64,000 nt of DNA from NCBI RefSeq assembly GCF_024714475.1, contig NZ_JAMZMI010000002.1, positions 1-64,000 of the forward strand, given 5' to 3'. Each line of letters opens with the position of its first letter. Positions within the stretch are counted from its first letter, which is position 1. Both the position numbers and the translations under genes were made by a program. The notes below the pieces were generated by a model that was given only the letters and a program-made list of their open reading frames with translations, was not told the origin of the DNA and did no database searches. Shown in pieces: positions 25,649 to 35,259 of this stretch. Source of the DNA: Marinoscillum sp. MHG1-6. Lineage in GTDB: Bacteria; Bacteroidota; Bacteroidia; Cytophagales; Cyclobacteriaceae.

Positions 25649-27580
25649 CTACAGGTTTGGGTTTTCTGAAGTAAATGGTACAGCCGGCAGGTCCGCTCCG
25701 TTGACCAAATTCAATGGCATTGGATCATTTGCCCAGGCATATCTCAGTTTAAGGGGCCCACTCATACCTTCAGTATTTAAAATGACTTTGTTACCTTCAA
25801 CCTCTCCCGTAACCGGCTTGAACTCACCATCTATCTCCGCCAACTCAAAACCGAGCACTTTTTTCATACCATCGCTGGTGTGTAATCCTTCGCAATGGTC
25901 AAAGGAGATGGTCATGGTGCCTTTCTTGTTTTTGAAAGACTTAATCATAGGACCGGAGTTTACTACATCCTTATCATAGGCTATCTTCATAGCCGAAAGC
26001 CCCAGGCGCACTCCAACGTCCTTTTTATTAGCCGGGTGTATATTATCCGACTCACCTATATCTATGGCAACCGCCATACCCACATTATCAAGCTCCAATG
26101 CAGCCAACTGAGCATTTCTCAACTGGGCATAGTATTCACCTTTTTTGGAGGATGGGTACCCATAATTGGCCAACTGAACGAATAGAAAAGGCATATCATC
26201 ATTATTCCATGCTTCTCTCCACTGGGCGATCATGCCTTTAAACATGTCATCATAGATATCTGCTTCCTTTACGTTACTCTCACCCTGATACCAGATAACT
26301 CCTTTGATCGACATTGGAATTACCGGGCTCACCATTCCATTGTAAAGCAGTGTCGGATAATCATTTGGATGAAGTCGGTAAGGAGGCTCCGGGAAATCGG
26401 CCGGCGTACCCAAACAATATTTCCAGTCTCCAGCCAGAGATGTCTTTGCCTTCCCGGATTTTATATAGAGCTTATCAGCACCACTTCTAAAGCCGCCAAT
26501 GGTCTTCTTATTTTTTACCCTGATCGTGATTTCATTTTCCCCTGCCACCAATACATCAGGAGATATTTTATAGAGTCGTTCCAGGTCCTTGGTAGTGCTT
26601 TCCCCAACTTTCTGACCGTTGATGAAAGTAATATCTTCATCATCCACGCGTCCAATACTCAGTTGAAGATCACCTGCCAGCTCCTCCTCCCCTAATTCAA
26701 ACTTTCTCGTCACCCAGACAATGCCCGTTCTTGGGTTGATCGGCACGTCTTTCCAGTAAGTAGGAATATGAATGAGATCCCAGGCGGACTTGTCGTAAGA
26801 AGTTTTGAACCATTCCTCCTTCGAACCGGCATCCTGAGCTTCCATATCATCCAACCAACTGTAATAAGCATCTTTTCCCTCGCGATTCATTTGGTCAGCA
26901 TCCATTCCCTCCATTTCAGTCAATTTCTCTTCGTATTGATCAAAAGGCTTAATGGCAGCTTCACCCATCCAGGATTGTACGTTGGTTCCACCCCAGGAAG
27001 AGTTAATAAGTCCAATCGGCACGCCAAGGTTTTCCTGAAGGTATTGTCCGAAAAAGTAACCTACAGCTGTAAAATCTTTCATAGAGGAAGATGAGCATAT
27101 CTCCCATCCTTCTGTTTTGACATCATCTTGCGGTTGGGCACTCATAGTGCGCCTCACTGTCAACAACCTTATCATGGGTTGGTCAGGTTTAGCCATTTCT
27201 TCTTTGGCCCCGGTAGCATTGGACAGCTTCCACCCCATATTAGATTGACCAGAACAAAACCAGATATCACCATACATGACATCTTTAAGCAGGGTTTCGT
27301 TATTACCGTCAACAATTGATACATTGTACGGTCCTCCGGCCTGATGTGCAGGTAATTCAACACTCCATCTGCCAGTTTCTTCCACAGTACTCGAAGCTAA
27401 AACACCATCCACCGTAACCTCAATTTCATGACCTGCTTCTCCCCATCCCCAAATGTTGATTGGTTGATCTCTTTGAAGGATCATGTGGTCCGAAAAGACG
27501 CCCGGAAGCCTCACCTCAGCAAATAGCTGAGTGAAGATCAGATATCCGGTTATCGCTAATATGTACTTATATACTTTCAT
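25649..27580 (-). CDS. SGNH sialate-O-acetylesterase family protein
   Basis: A signal peptide (1-22) and an N-terminal beta-sandwich (PGVFSDHMILQRDQPINIWG) precede the SGNH domain. Block I reads CSGQSNMGW (about residue 110, nucleophile Ser), GLINSSWGGTNVQSW follows, WYQGESN is the Gly/Asn block (about 433) and IHPANKKDVG supplies the catalytic His (about 535). A galactose-binding-like module is inserted at about 255-390. The family removes O-acetyl groups from sugars. In this operon an O-acetylated alginate is the likely substrate, which is inference. The gene ends 2 bp before the PL6 gene. Confidence 0.85.
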   Translation of the reverse strand: MKVYKYILAITGYLIFTQLFAEVRLPGVFSDHMILQRDQPINIWGWGEAGHEIEVTVDGVLASSTVEETGRWSVELPAHQAGGPYNVSIVDGNNETLLKDVMYGDIWFCSGQSNMGWKLSNATGAKEEMAKPDQPMIRLLTVRRTMSAQPQDDVKTEGWEICSSSSMKDFTAVGYFFGQYLQENLGVPIGLINSSWGGTNVQSWMGEAAIKPFDQYEEKLTEMEGMDADQMNREGKDAYYSWLDDMEAQDAGSKEEWFKTSYDKSAWDLIHIPTYWKDVPINPRTGIVWVTRKFELGEEELAGDLQLSIGRVDDEDITFINGQKVGESTTKDLERLYKISPDVLVAGENEITIRVKNKKTIGGFRSGADKLYIKSGKAKTSLAGDWKYCLGTPADFPEPPYRLHPNDYPTLLYNGMVSPVIPMSIKGVIWYQGESNVKEADIYDDMFKGMIAQWREAWNNDDMPFLFVQLANYGYPSSKKGEYYAQLRNAQLAALELDNVGMAVAIDIGESDNIHPANKKDVGVRLGLSAMKIAYDKDVVNSGPMIKSFKNKKGTMTISFDHCEGLHTSDGMKKVLGFELAEIDGEFKPVTGEVEGNKVILNTEGMSGPLKLRYAWANDPMPLNLVNGADLPAVPFTSENPNL

Positions 27581-27600
27581 TCTGCTCTTTTCTACAATTA

Positions 27601-28602
27601 TTAATGCGCTACTAACAGGTCATAATACTTAACCACGGCATGGGCTCCGTCATCATGCGTTACGAAATAATTTCCTGCCTTGAAATAATTTTCAAAGACA
27701 CCCCATTTATCCATATCTACTCCTTCATAGACCTGAGTTTCAGAGTCATTGAGGCTGACCTCCAAACGACCTGCAGAAACCTTTACATCAAGGGTAAATG
27801 GATCGTGTCCCACTTCTTCATTGAAAAACACTCCTTTGTCCGTCCAGGCATCTGTGTACAACAAGTCGTTGCCGGTGGTCTCAGGATCTCTTAGGTATTT
27901 CACCCGAACTTCAACCTTTCCGTAAGTCCACAATATCTTCAGTACCGGAGGAGCGTTTCTATCCTTCGCACCTATGGCCTCTTGTTGTTCGGCAGTAAGG
28001 ATCCCATGAATTTGCATGATAATGATCCGGTGGAATTTTCCCTCTGCATCTTTGGTCACCTCGGGAACAGCCAAAGTACCTCTTAAATGACCCCCTTGTG
28101 CAAAAGTCCAGTTCACATGATTGCTTCCCGGCTCCATTTGCTCGCGAAGCTCGGTTCTCGAATAAGTGGAGTTACCAGTAGAGGAACCATTGGAATAACA
28201 ATAAAATACCAGAGAGCCATCCGTAGAATCATTGCGCATAAAAGGGAGTAGCACTTCATTGGTGGCATAATCCAAAATTTCCGGCGGTTGTACCTCATAG
28301 GGTTTGCCATCGGACTCCCTCGGAATGGGCAGGGAGACCTTCCAGTGCGATAGGTCTACCTTTGGCAGGAAGTAATCGATTCCTTCTTGCCCGCTATTAG
28401 ACTGCTCGCCAGTGGTATCAGAACCTGAAATTGATTGGTCATCATCCTTCAAATTATCTGACACCTTAATATCTCCACTGGGACGCTTCAGATAATCATC
28501 TTTTTTGCAACCAGCACCAATCATGGCTTCAAAAACGATTACGGCTACGAACCATAAACCAAAATGAGATACTAAATCACCTATGACCAGAAATCCTTTC
28601 AT
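27601..28602 (-). CDS. PL7 alginate lyase lipoprotein
   Basis: A lipoprotein signal ends at GAGCKKD (Cys near 32) and is followed by a Ser/Asp-rich linker and a PL7 jelly-roll domain (about 85-333). All three family motifs are present: SRTELREQ (about 165), QIH in IMQIHG (about 205) and YFKAGNYF (about 310). QIH rather than QVH is usually linked with activity on guluronate or mixed blocks. As a surface lipoprotein it would act endolytically to supply SusC/D. It follows the small binding-module gene by 1 bp. Confidence 0.93.
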   Translation of the reverse strand: MKGFLVIGDLVSHFGLWFVAVIVFEAMIGAGCKKDDYLKRPSGDIKVSDNLKDDDQSISGSDTTGEQSNSGQEGIDYFLPKVDLSHWKVSLPIPRESDGKPYEVQPPEILDYATNEVLLPFMRNDSTDGSLVFYCYSNGSSTGNSTYSRTELREQMEPGSNHVNWTFAQGGHLRGTLAVPEVTKDAEGKFHRIIIMQIHGILTAEQQEAIGAKDRNAPPVLKILWTYGKVEVRVKYLRDPETTGNDLLYTDAWTDKGVFFNEEVGHDPFTLDVKVSAGRLEVSLNDSETQVYEGVDMDKWGVFENYFKAGNYFVTHDDGAHAVVKYYDLLVAH

Positions 28603-28603
28603 C

Positions 28604-29179
28604 CTATTCTACAGTTTCTTCAATCTTGAATGAATCAAACCTTGCATCAACGCCCTCATTTGTTAGGAATAAACCAATAGCGTCGTTGTCTCCTGAGTTA
28701 AACTGAATAGATGCGGGACGGTACCTTTTATCATAGTCCTCATTACTCAGCTTTAGCGTACTTATTGTTCCACCCTCAACCTGGGCCTTACTCTGAACGT
28801 CGCCATTCAAAATGGATACAGTCAAACTTCCCGCTGGCTCACTTCTCAACAGGTAGTAAAATGAAATGGCATAATCCGTGTTTGGTTCCACCCTAACTAG
28901 CTGATAGGCAATTCTATCCCCCTCATCAGGTAATTTGCCAGCCTTCACCCCCTCGAAAATGGGGCCATTGGTGATCTGGATGGGTCCACCCAAAGACTTG
29001 TTCAACCAATTGTCCCTAAAGCCTGTTTCTCCTTCTTCTTCAAAACCAGCATTCAAAATGACTGGCTTTCTCTTACCATTTTCGTTTGTATCCGAACCAG
29101 TAGCCTGTTCGCCTTTAGGCATAAATGCCAGTGATACAAATAGTACAAATACCATTAAAATCGATTTCATATACTTCAT
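28604..29179 (-). CDS. Secreted protein with PKD-neighbour-like binding module
   Basis: A signal peptide (about 1-21) is followed by one beta-sandwich domain of about 160 residues. Its C-terminal half resembles the C-terminal domain of the adjacent PKD protein: NTDYAISFYYLLR versus NVDYTLNFFVRQD, FNSGDN in both, and ARFDSFKIE versus SRFDDFELI. This suggests a shared carbohydrate-binding module. No catalytic motif is visible. Position between the PKD and PL7 genes suggests a surface or periplasmic alginate-binding role. Confidence 0.65.
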   Translation of the reverse strand: MKYMKSILMVFVLFVSLAFMPKGEQATGSDTNENGKRKPVILNAGFEEEGETGFRDNWLNKSLGGPIQITNGPIFEGVKAGKLPDEGDRIAYQLVRVEPNTDYAISFYYLLRSEPAGSLTVSILNGDVQSKAQVEGGTISTLKLSNEDYDKRYRPASIQFNSGDNDAIGLFLTNEGVDARFDSFKIEETVE

Positions 29180-29185
29180 TTTATA

Positions 29186-29210
29186 AGCCCGAAGCTCCTG
29201 ACTCCGGGCT
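29186..29210 (-). other. Intercistronic stem-loop after PKD gene
   Basis: AGCCCG and CGGGCT pair around a 13-base loop in the 41-bp spacer between the PKD gene and the next gene. It is followed on the minus strand by an AT-rich stretch rather than a T-run, so partial termination or mRNA end protection is more likely than full termination. Confidence 0.5.
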
Positions 29211-29220
29211 GGTTTAAAAA

Positions 29221-30642
29221 TTATTGATTCACTATCAATTCGAAATCGTCAAAACGACTGGTGTTGTTTCCACCTGCATAGTCATTCGTAATGAATATAA
29301 CGATTTCAGTGTTGTCACCGGAGTTGAAGTTGAAGCTCGCTGCTACATAACTGCCTGTGCTATGACCACTGGCATCATCAAACGTTTCGGAAGCAACAAT
29401 TCTACTTGCATCATCAATTACACTTGCATCATCAAATGCTCCATCATAGATGTCCACATAAAGCGTATTACCCGCATCTTGTCTGACAAAGAAATTGAGT
29501 GTGTAATCAACATTATCCTGGACGGTCACTACCTGATAGGCCCATCTTCTACTTACCAGAGGATCAGCACCAAATGGAAGCGCTCCACACCAACCGCCGT
29601 CACCTGTATTGTCGGAGCTAGACATCTGGATCACCCATGTACCATTACCAAACAGAGCATCTGCACTGGTCTCCAGCGCCGTGTTTCTCCACTCATCACG
29701 ATTGGCATTTTTGTCTACCAAATCCTTACTGAAAGAAGGGTTGGCAATTTCCGGTGTAATGAGTACCCTGTCCTTAATTTCAATACTTTGAGTAAGCGTA
29801 TCTTTCGTGCTCGCATTGATTGCGATCAGGCGTACATCATAAGTACCATCCACTGTGAAAGTGTATGATGGGCTTTCGTCTGTAGACGAACCACCGTCAC
29901 CAAAATCCCATTCATAGGAATCTGCATTCGCTGAAGCATTGGTAAAATGGATTAATTGATAATTTCCTGCGTCAGCCTCATAGCTGTAAGCGGCTACCGG
30001 AGGACCTAATGGATCTGTCACCACCACCACATGAGAAATTGAGTCCTTATCTTCATCAGCATCTTCTGCAAACAACCAGACGGTATAAGTACCTTCTGAG
30101 GCGTAAGTATGCGATGGAGTGATCTCTACAGACTTATTACCGTCACCAAAGTCCCAAAGGTATTTTGTAGCATTTTTAGAGTTATTGGTAAAGTTGATCG
30201 TTTTAAAATCACCCGCTTGCGCTTCATAAGTAAAGCCTGCTTCCGGCACCGTATTCATCATGATCACCACATCCATACTTGTGGTATCCGTATCACCTTT
30301 ACCATCCATAGCTAACAAACTAACTGTGTAAGTGCCATCAGCACTATATTTATGTGAAGGGTGCTCGACAGAAGTTGTATCTCCATCGCCAAAGTCCCAA
30401 ACATAACTGATTGCACTAATCGAAAGATTAGTGAAATTGATCAACTGATAATCCGAGCCATCTGGTTCATAACTAAAATCTGCTTCCGGAGGAGTATCAT
30501 CTCCTAGTGACCCTTCCTCAGGCAAATCCTCTTTGCAACCATAGAAGGTGATTATTACACATAGTACAGCCAGTAAACCAGCCCATACATTCAACTTATA
30601 TTTTCTATTAATTTTCATTGTTTCAAGATTTTCTTTTGACAT
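29221..30642 (-). CDS. Surface lipoprotein with three PKD domains and a binding module
   Basis: A lipoprotein signal with Cys in TFYGCKED anchors three PKD domains (about 50-130, 135-215 and 220-300), each with WDFGDG. A C-terminal beta-sandwich module (about 305-473) resembles the neighbouring 191-residue protein. The position directly after SusD is that of SusE/SusF-type surface glycan-binding proteins, so alginate binding at the cell surface is the likely role. The ATG at 30642 or the one at 30618 (MKINRKYK) can be the start; the latter gives the more typical lipoprotein signal. Stem-loops lie on both sides of the gene. Confidence 0.8.
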   Translation of the reverse strand: MSKENLETMKINRKYKLNVWAGLLAVLCVIITFYGCKEDLPEEGSLGDDTPPEADFSYEPDGSDYQLINFTNLSISAISYVWDFGDGDTTSVEHPSHKYSADGTYTVSLLAMDGKGDTDTTSMDVVIMMNTVPEAGFTYEAQAGDFKTINFTNNSKNATKYLWDFGDGNKSVEITPSHTYASEGTYTVWLFAEDADEDKDSISHVVVVTDPLGPPVAAYSYEADAGNYQLIHFTNASANADSYEWDFGDGGSSTDESPSYTFTVDGTYDVRLIAINASTKDTLTQSIEIKDRVLITPEIANPSFSKDLVDKNANRDEWRNTALETSADALFGNGTWVIQMSSSDNTGDGGWCGALPFGADPLVSRRWAYQVVTVQDNVDYTLNFFVRQDAGNTLYVDIYDGAFDDASVIDDASRIVASETFDDASGHSTGSYVAASFNFNSGDNTEIVIFITNDYAGGNNTSRFDDFELIVNQ

Positions 30643-30653
30643 GAGTCAGCCGT

Positions 30654-30675
30654 TCCCGCGGTACAAACCGCGGGA
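30654..30675 (-). other. Intercistronic stem-loop between susD and PKD gene
   Basis: TCCCGCGG (30654-30661) and CCGCGGGA (30668-30675) form a perfect 8-bp GC-rich stem with a 6-base loop, and outer GAGTCA/TGACTC (30643-30695) can extend it. There is no T-run. Such hairpins between susCD and downstream surface genes can protect upstream mRNA or reduce downstream expression. Confidence 0.6.
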
Positions 30676-30709
30676 TTCAGACTGATATTGACTCACTCCA
30701 ACTAATTTT

Positions 30710-32080
30710 TTATAGATATCCCGGGTTTTGGGTCAATAACCCATCACTCGTATCAATTTCTCTTTGAGGTATAGGCATGATCAAATCTGTAGGCGTGAAT
30801 GTGTCTCCATTACTTGCAGCAATAGCGCCCAAAACATTCTCAGCCTCACCAAACCGGATCAGGTCATAGATATAATGATTTTCGAAAGCCAGTTCTACCC
30901 TTCTTTCATTCAGCAACATATCCTTTGTCAGGGTTTCCGAACCATCCGTCGCCAGGGTACTCAAACCAACCCTTGCGCGTACCAAATTGTACGCATCAAT
31001 AGCATCTGAATTGGTGGTACTAGCATTTCCTGCCATAATTGCCTCTGCTTTTAATAGCAGCGCATCCGCTAACCTCAGCACAATCCAGTCATTGCCACAT
31101 TGTCTGGCATTACTCGAAGAACTAATGTATTTTCCTACCTCTGTATCTACTAAAGGATTGATAAGCACCGGTAATCTCTCCGTATCATCTCCACTAACAG
31201 CTGCTTTAAAATGGTCAGTTACCTGGTTCAGCACAATCGCTCCCACCAGGGTCATCTCGAATGAAAAGTCCTGACTCTCGGTAGTGTTGTCATTTACGAA
31301 TTGAATATTGAAGATGATTTCCGAGTTATTCTCATTGTAAAATACGTCTGAATAATTGTCAACAAGCGCATAATCAGCATCTGCTGTAACATCATTTAAC
31401 AACGGTAATGCATCAGCATAATTATCTAATGTTAGGTACACTTTAGCAAGTAAAGTCTTCGCTGCTCCGCTTGTCGCTCTCCCTTCCATCATCTCGGATC
31501 TGGAACGCAGATTATCAACCGCAAACTCGAGATCATCCACTATGAATTCCATGGTTTCATCATAGGTTTTACGTTCGAAGAACTCTTTGTCAGACTGAAT
31601 CACCACCTGATCAATTAATGGTACTCCTCCATAGGTCCTTGCGAGGTTGAAATAGGCAAGTGCACGCACAAATCTGGCTTCAGCCTCGTACTGGTTATAC
31701 AATGAAGAATCACTTACTACGTCAAGATGTTTCAAAACTGTATTGGCTCTGAAAATAACGTTGTAATTGTATGTCCAGTAGTTGGTTATCGCCACATTGG
31801 TTGGTCTAACCTCAAAAGATTCAAATTGCGCCCAATCGCCTTCCCCACTACGACTTTCCGTATTCCCTGATCTCATTTCAGTCAGAGCAAACTCTCTGGA
31901 TACTACATCCTGAAGACCATCGTACATCGCTATTACTCCGGCTTCTACTTCTTCAGTAGTATTAAAAAATGCATTTTCTCCAATTGCTGATACAGGTTCC
32001 AGATCCAGGTCACATGAACCAAGTGCAATTGCTAATGATGCGATGATCGTTGTCTTAAATATATTTTTCATGGCATTCAT
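30710..32080 (-). CDS. susD: SusD/RagB family outer membrane lipoprotein
   Basis: A lipoprotein signal (IALGSCDLDLEP) precedes the SusD fold: an N-terminal SusD-like part (about 20-210) and a C-terminal RagB part (about 260-456) ending in the usual NPGY-like segment (LLTQNPGYL). The protein caps the SusC barrel and binds the glycan. Length 456 is usual. It begins 2 bp after the stop of the SusC gene. Alginate as ligand is inferred from the lyases in the operon. Confidence 0.93.
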   Translation of the reverse strand: MNAMKNIFKTTIIASLAIALGSCDLDLEPVSAIGENAFFNTTEEVEAGVIAMYDGLQDVVSREFALTEMRSGNTESRSGEGDWAQFESFEVRPTNVAITNYWTYNYNVIFRANTVLKHLDVVSDSSLYNQYEAEARFVRALAYFNLARTYGGVPLIDQVVIQSDKEFFERKTYDETMEFIVDDLEFAVDNLRSRSEMMEGRATSGAAKTLLAKVYLTLDNYADALPLLNDVTADADYALVDNYSDVFYNENNSEIIFNIQFVNDNTTESQDFSFEMTLVGAIVLNQVTDHFKAAVSGDDTERLPVLINPLVDTEVGKYISSSSNARQCGNDWIVLRLADALLLKAEAIMAGNASTTNSDAIDAYNLVRARVGLSTLATDGSETLTKDMLLNERRVELAFENHYIYDLIRFGEAENVLGAIAASNGDTFTPTDLIMPIPQREIDTSDGLLTQNPGYL

Positions 32081-32082
32081 TA

Positions 32083-35000
32083 TTAAAATTCAAGATTTAA
32101 ACCGAGGGATACTGATCTGTAAATAGGCGGTACACCTCTCTGATATCCGTAGGTTACGGGCTGAGCCTGCCCTTCGTTGATACCCTCAGGATTCCATCCA
32201 CGGTATCCATTCGACATGATGTAGATCAAATTCTGCGCACTGGCATAAAACCTCGCACTTCTGATTCCCGCTGCATTGGTGAATTTCCCGGGAAGTGTAT
32301 AACCGATATTAAAGGTTCGAAGGGCTACATACGAAGCATCCATTACAATGTCATTAGTAAATATTCTCTCACGTACAAAAGCAGCATCCGGAAAATCTCC
32401 TGTGTAGTCGCTGCTGCTTGAGAACTGGTTACCGTAATACTGTGGATCCATGTTACGAACTTCGGCTCCCAGGCTTCCCTGAAACATGAAGCTCAAATCC
32501 ACAGGTCCCATTCTAAAGGTATTTGTAACACTCCAGATCAAATCAGGATATGGAGAGCCCAGGATGGTACGGTCATCATCATCAATTATCCCATCTCCAT
32601 TCAAATCTTTTACATAAACGTCTTTTGACTCCGAATTGATCGGGTATAAAGGATCCCTGATGTATTCCAGTGGAATATCCTTTTTGTAGACATATCCATA
32701 AAAAGAAGATATTGGATGTCCTTCTTTGGCGATCCATTGAGCAGGTCGCTTATCATCTACTACCGAAATCAAACCATCAGCCCCTGCGAAGTCAACAAGT
32801 GTATTTTTATTATGAGTTAAAATCACTGATGTGTTCCACTTTAATCTGCGTGAAACCAGATTCCGTGAAATCAATTCAAATTCCACTCCCTTGTTTTCAA
32901 CCACACCTAAGTTGACCAGCGCTTCAGTAAATCCGGTAATTGATGGGATTTCCTGATATAGCAAGAGGTCTTTGCTACGACGATTATAGACATCAATAGA
33001 CATATACAGTCGATCATCAAACACGCCAAATTCTAACCCAGGATTATATTCTACCAGCTTCTCCCATCCCAATTCAGAATTGGAAATATTACCAACATTA
33101 AAGCCTGAAACCAGACCACCATCTAAAACGGCAGCAATAGGCTCAACTAAACCAATATGTGCATATCGACCAATGCCACTATTTGAGCCGGAAACTCCAT
33201 AGCTCAACCGCAGTTTTAAAGTTGATATAATCGGGTTATTTTGTAGAAATCCTTCCTCGGATATTCTCCATCCTGCAGAAAATGCCGGAAAAAACCCATA
33301 CTTTCTATCCGGACCAAATTTGGAACTTCCATCCGCTCTAAAGCTTACAGAAGCCAGATATTTTCCACCATAGGCATAGTTAATTCTGGACAGATACGAT
33401 ACCAGAGCCTCTTCATCGGCACTTGTAGATGCTCCGGTAACATTTGCTGAAGGTATTGTTTGGATGTAGTCAAAATCAAAGCCGGAAGCATCAATGTCAG
33501 AGTCGTAACCTTGCCATTTTTCAAAGGTTATCCCGCCAAGAATCGCGAACTCATGATTACCAAAAGTTCGATTATAATTAATCGTATTCTCGTTTACCAC
33601 GTGAACATCCTCTCCGGTAGCCTGCCTGGAACGTGAGTCTCTGGGACCATTTCTAGTACCCTCGATACCGGTCCAATAGGTGTTTCTTCTATACCGAAAA
33701 TCGCCTCCGACTGACGTTTTCACGATAAGCCCATCAATGATCTCTGCCGACAAATAAGTATTACCAAATACTTTTGTGTAGTAAAGCCAATTTTCACGCT
33801 CCAGTACCATTGACAATGGGTTATTGTTGGAGGTCGAACTGATTGTGGTTCCACCTGAGGCTACAGGCTCCCCGGTCGCAAGATCATATCTATCAAACAT
33901 TCTTTCCCAGGCATAATCACCTATTTGGGCATCAGCGAATTGTCCATTATTGTAATACGGATTGACATATCTGATAGTATTCTCATCCAGATATAAAGGC
34001 GTCCATGGTTGTTGTCTTGTGGCATCGTGCACTCTTAAAGGAAACCTTCTTTGAGAAGTGTAACTTGGGTTGATGGTAGCGCCAAACCGAACTCTTTTGT
34101 TCAATTTACTATCCACGGTCATTCTAAAGTTTATCTTTTTGTAAGAGTCCGTTAGCAACACACCCTCATCATCCAAATAGTTGACAGAAGCTCGGAACCT
34201 GGTATTCTTTGTACCCCCACTAGCAGAAATCGAATGGCTCTGAATCATACCACCATCCATCATTACTTTTTGCCAGTCAGTTTCTGTTCCGAGTAACATG
34301 ATGTACTCCATCTTATCTGTCAGCTCGCCATTGTTATTGGCTCTGACAAAATCTGCCCACTCGTCAACTGTTTTAAGAATGTCATTTTCCGGAACAGATT
34401 TAAATCCCGTGTATCCATTATAAGTAAATCTGGTGGGTCCCTCTTTTCCTTTTTTGGTAGTGATCATCAATACTCCATTAGCACCTCTCGAACCATAGAT
34501 AGAAGAAGACGCCGCATCTTTGAGCAATTCAATCGACTCAACATCATTCATATCCACACTTCCTAGGTAATCGCTACCAACAACAATCCCATCAACCACT
34601 ACGAGCGGCGATCCAGATGAGGAAATGGACCCCTGCCCTCGCACCGTAATGGTGGGTGCTTCTCCTGCCGAAGGATTGGTTTGTTGAATATTGACCCCTG
34701 AAATCTGTCCAACCAGTGCATCGTCCATACGTCCGGATGGGATTTGATCAAGGGTTTCATTAGTCACTTTGGATACAGACCCGGTCAAATGGGATTTCTT
34801 CTGAGTACCATATCCTACAACTACCACCTCCTCAAGTTCCTGCAAGTCAGGGTCCATTGAGATTTGTAAACTTGTTTGGGAATTAACTTCCGTCTCTACT
34901 GTTGTAAAACCAATAAAGGAAGTAATAAGAATGTCATCGGGGTTCGCAGAAATGCTGAAATTACCATCAAGGTCCGTTACCGTCCCACCTTTAGTTCCTT

Positions 35001-35163
35001 TCACTAAAATTGTCACTCCGGGAAGAGGCTCACCATCACTGGAAAGAACCTGTCCCTCGACGCGTGTTTTTTCCTGTGCCCAGGAAAGCGCTGTGCCCAG
35101 CATCAAAAGACACACCAGAATCAAGGATTTACCTCGAATCATGAAATGTAGAGGCTTCATCAT
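32083..35163 (-). CDS. susC: SusC/RagA TonB-dependent outer membrane transporter
   Basis: A signal peptide (about 1-29) leads into a CarboxypepD_reg-like domain (about 33-105; VEGQVLSSDGEPLPGVTILV) and a TonB box-like EEVVVVGYGTQ (about 112-122). The plug (about 125-230, with GRMDDALVGQISGVNI and SSIYGSRGANGV) and a beta-barrel to residue 1026 follow, ending SLGLNLEF. This is the standard SusC layout and length. It would import oligoalginate with energy from TonB/ExbBD. The gene lies 196 bp downstream of fadR on the same strand. Confidence 0.95.
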   Translation of the reverse strand: MMKPLHFMIRGKSLILVCLLMLGTALSWAQEKTRVEGQVLSSDGEPLPGVTILVKGTKGGTVTDLDGNFSISANPDDILITSFIGFTTVETEVNSQTSLQISMDPDLQELEEVVVVGYGTQKKSHLTGSVSKVTNETLDQIPSGRMDDALVGQISGVNIQQTNPSAGEAPTITVRGQGSISSSGSPLVVVDGIVVGSDYLGSVDMNDVESIELLKDAASSSIYGSRGANGVLMITTKKGKEGPTRFTYNGYTGFKSVPENDILKTVDEWADFVRANNNGELTDKMEYIMLLGTETDWQKVMMDGGMIQSHSISASGGTKNTRFRASVNYLDDEGVLLTDSYKKINFRMTVDSKLNKRVRFGATINPSYTSQRRFPLRVHDATRQQPWTPLYLDENTIRYVNPYYNNGQFADAQIGDYAWERMFDRYDLATGEPVASGGTTISSTSNNNPLSMVLERENWLYYTKVFGNTYLSAEIIDGLIVKTSVGGDFRYRRNTYWTGIEGTRNGPRDSRSRQATGEDVHVVNENTINYNRTFGNHEFAILGGITFEKWQGYDSDIDASGFDFDYIQTIPSANVTGASTSADEEALVSYLSRINYAYGGKYLASVSFRADGSSKFGPDRKYGFFPAFSAGWRISEEGFLQNNPIISTLKLRLSYGVSGSNSGIGRYAHIGLVEPIAAVLDGGLVSGFNVGNISNSELGWEKLVEYNPGLEFGVFDDRLYMSIDVYNRRSKDLLLYQEIPSITGFTEALVNLGVVENKGVEFELISRNLVSRRLKWNTSVILTHNKNTLVDFAGADGLISVVDDKRPAQWIAKEGHPISSFYGYVYKKDIPLEYIRDPLYPINSESKDVYVKDLNGDGIIDDDDRTILGSPYPDLIWSVTNTFRMGPVDLSFMFQGSLGAEVRNMDPQYYGNQFSSSSDYTGDFPDAAFVRERIFTNDIVMDASYVALRTFNIGYTLPGKFTNAAGIRSARFYASAQNLIYIMSNGYRGWNPEGINEGQAQPVTYGYQRGVPPIYRSVSLGLNLEF

Positions 35164-35245
35164 ACGTTAAGTTGTTTAAGGGTTCTGATAGCAAACAGAA
35201 AAACAGACTGGGGGTGACTCCTGGGGATAAAAGGAATTAATTTGC

Positions 35246-35253
35246 TATCTTTA
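35246..35253 (+). promoter_or_regulatory. Plus-strand -7-like element upstream of susC
   Basis: TATCTTTA differs from the consensus TAnnTTTG in the last base and points away from susC, towards a plus-strand terminator 75 bp downstream. No plus-strand gene follows, so it would drive a short noncoding transcript. A -33 element is not evident. Confidence 0.35.
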
Positions 35254-35259
35254 CCCCGC

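Noticed and set aside
29224-29868. 214-codon plus-strand frame inside the PKD gene
   Set aside because: Antisense shadow of the binding-module region, Cys- and Ile-rich without a recognisable fold.
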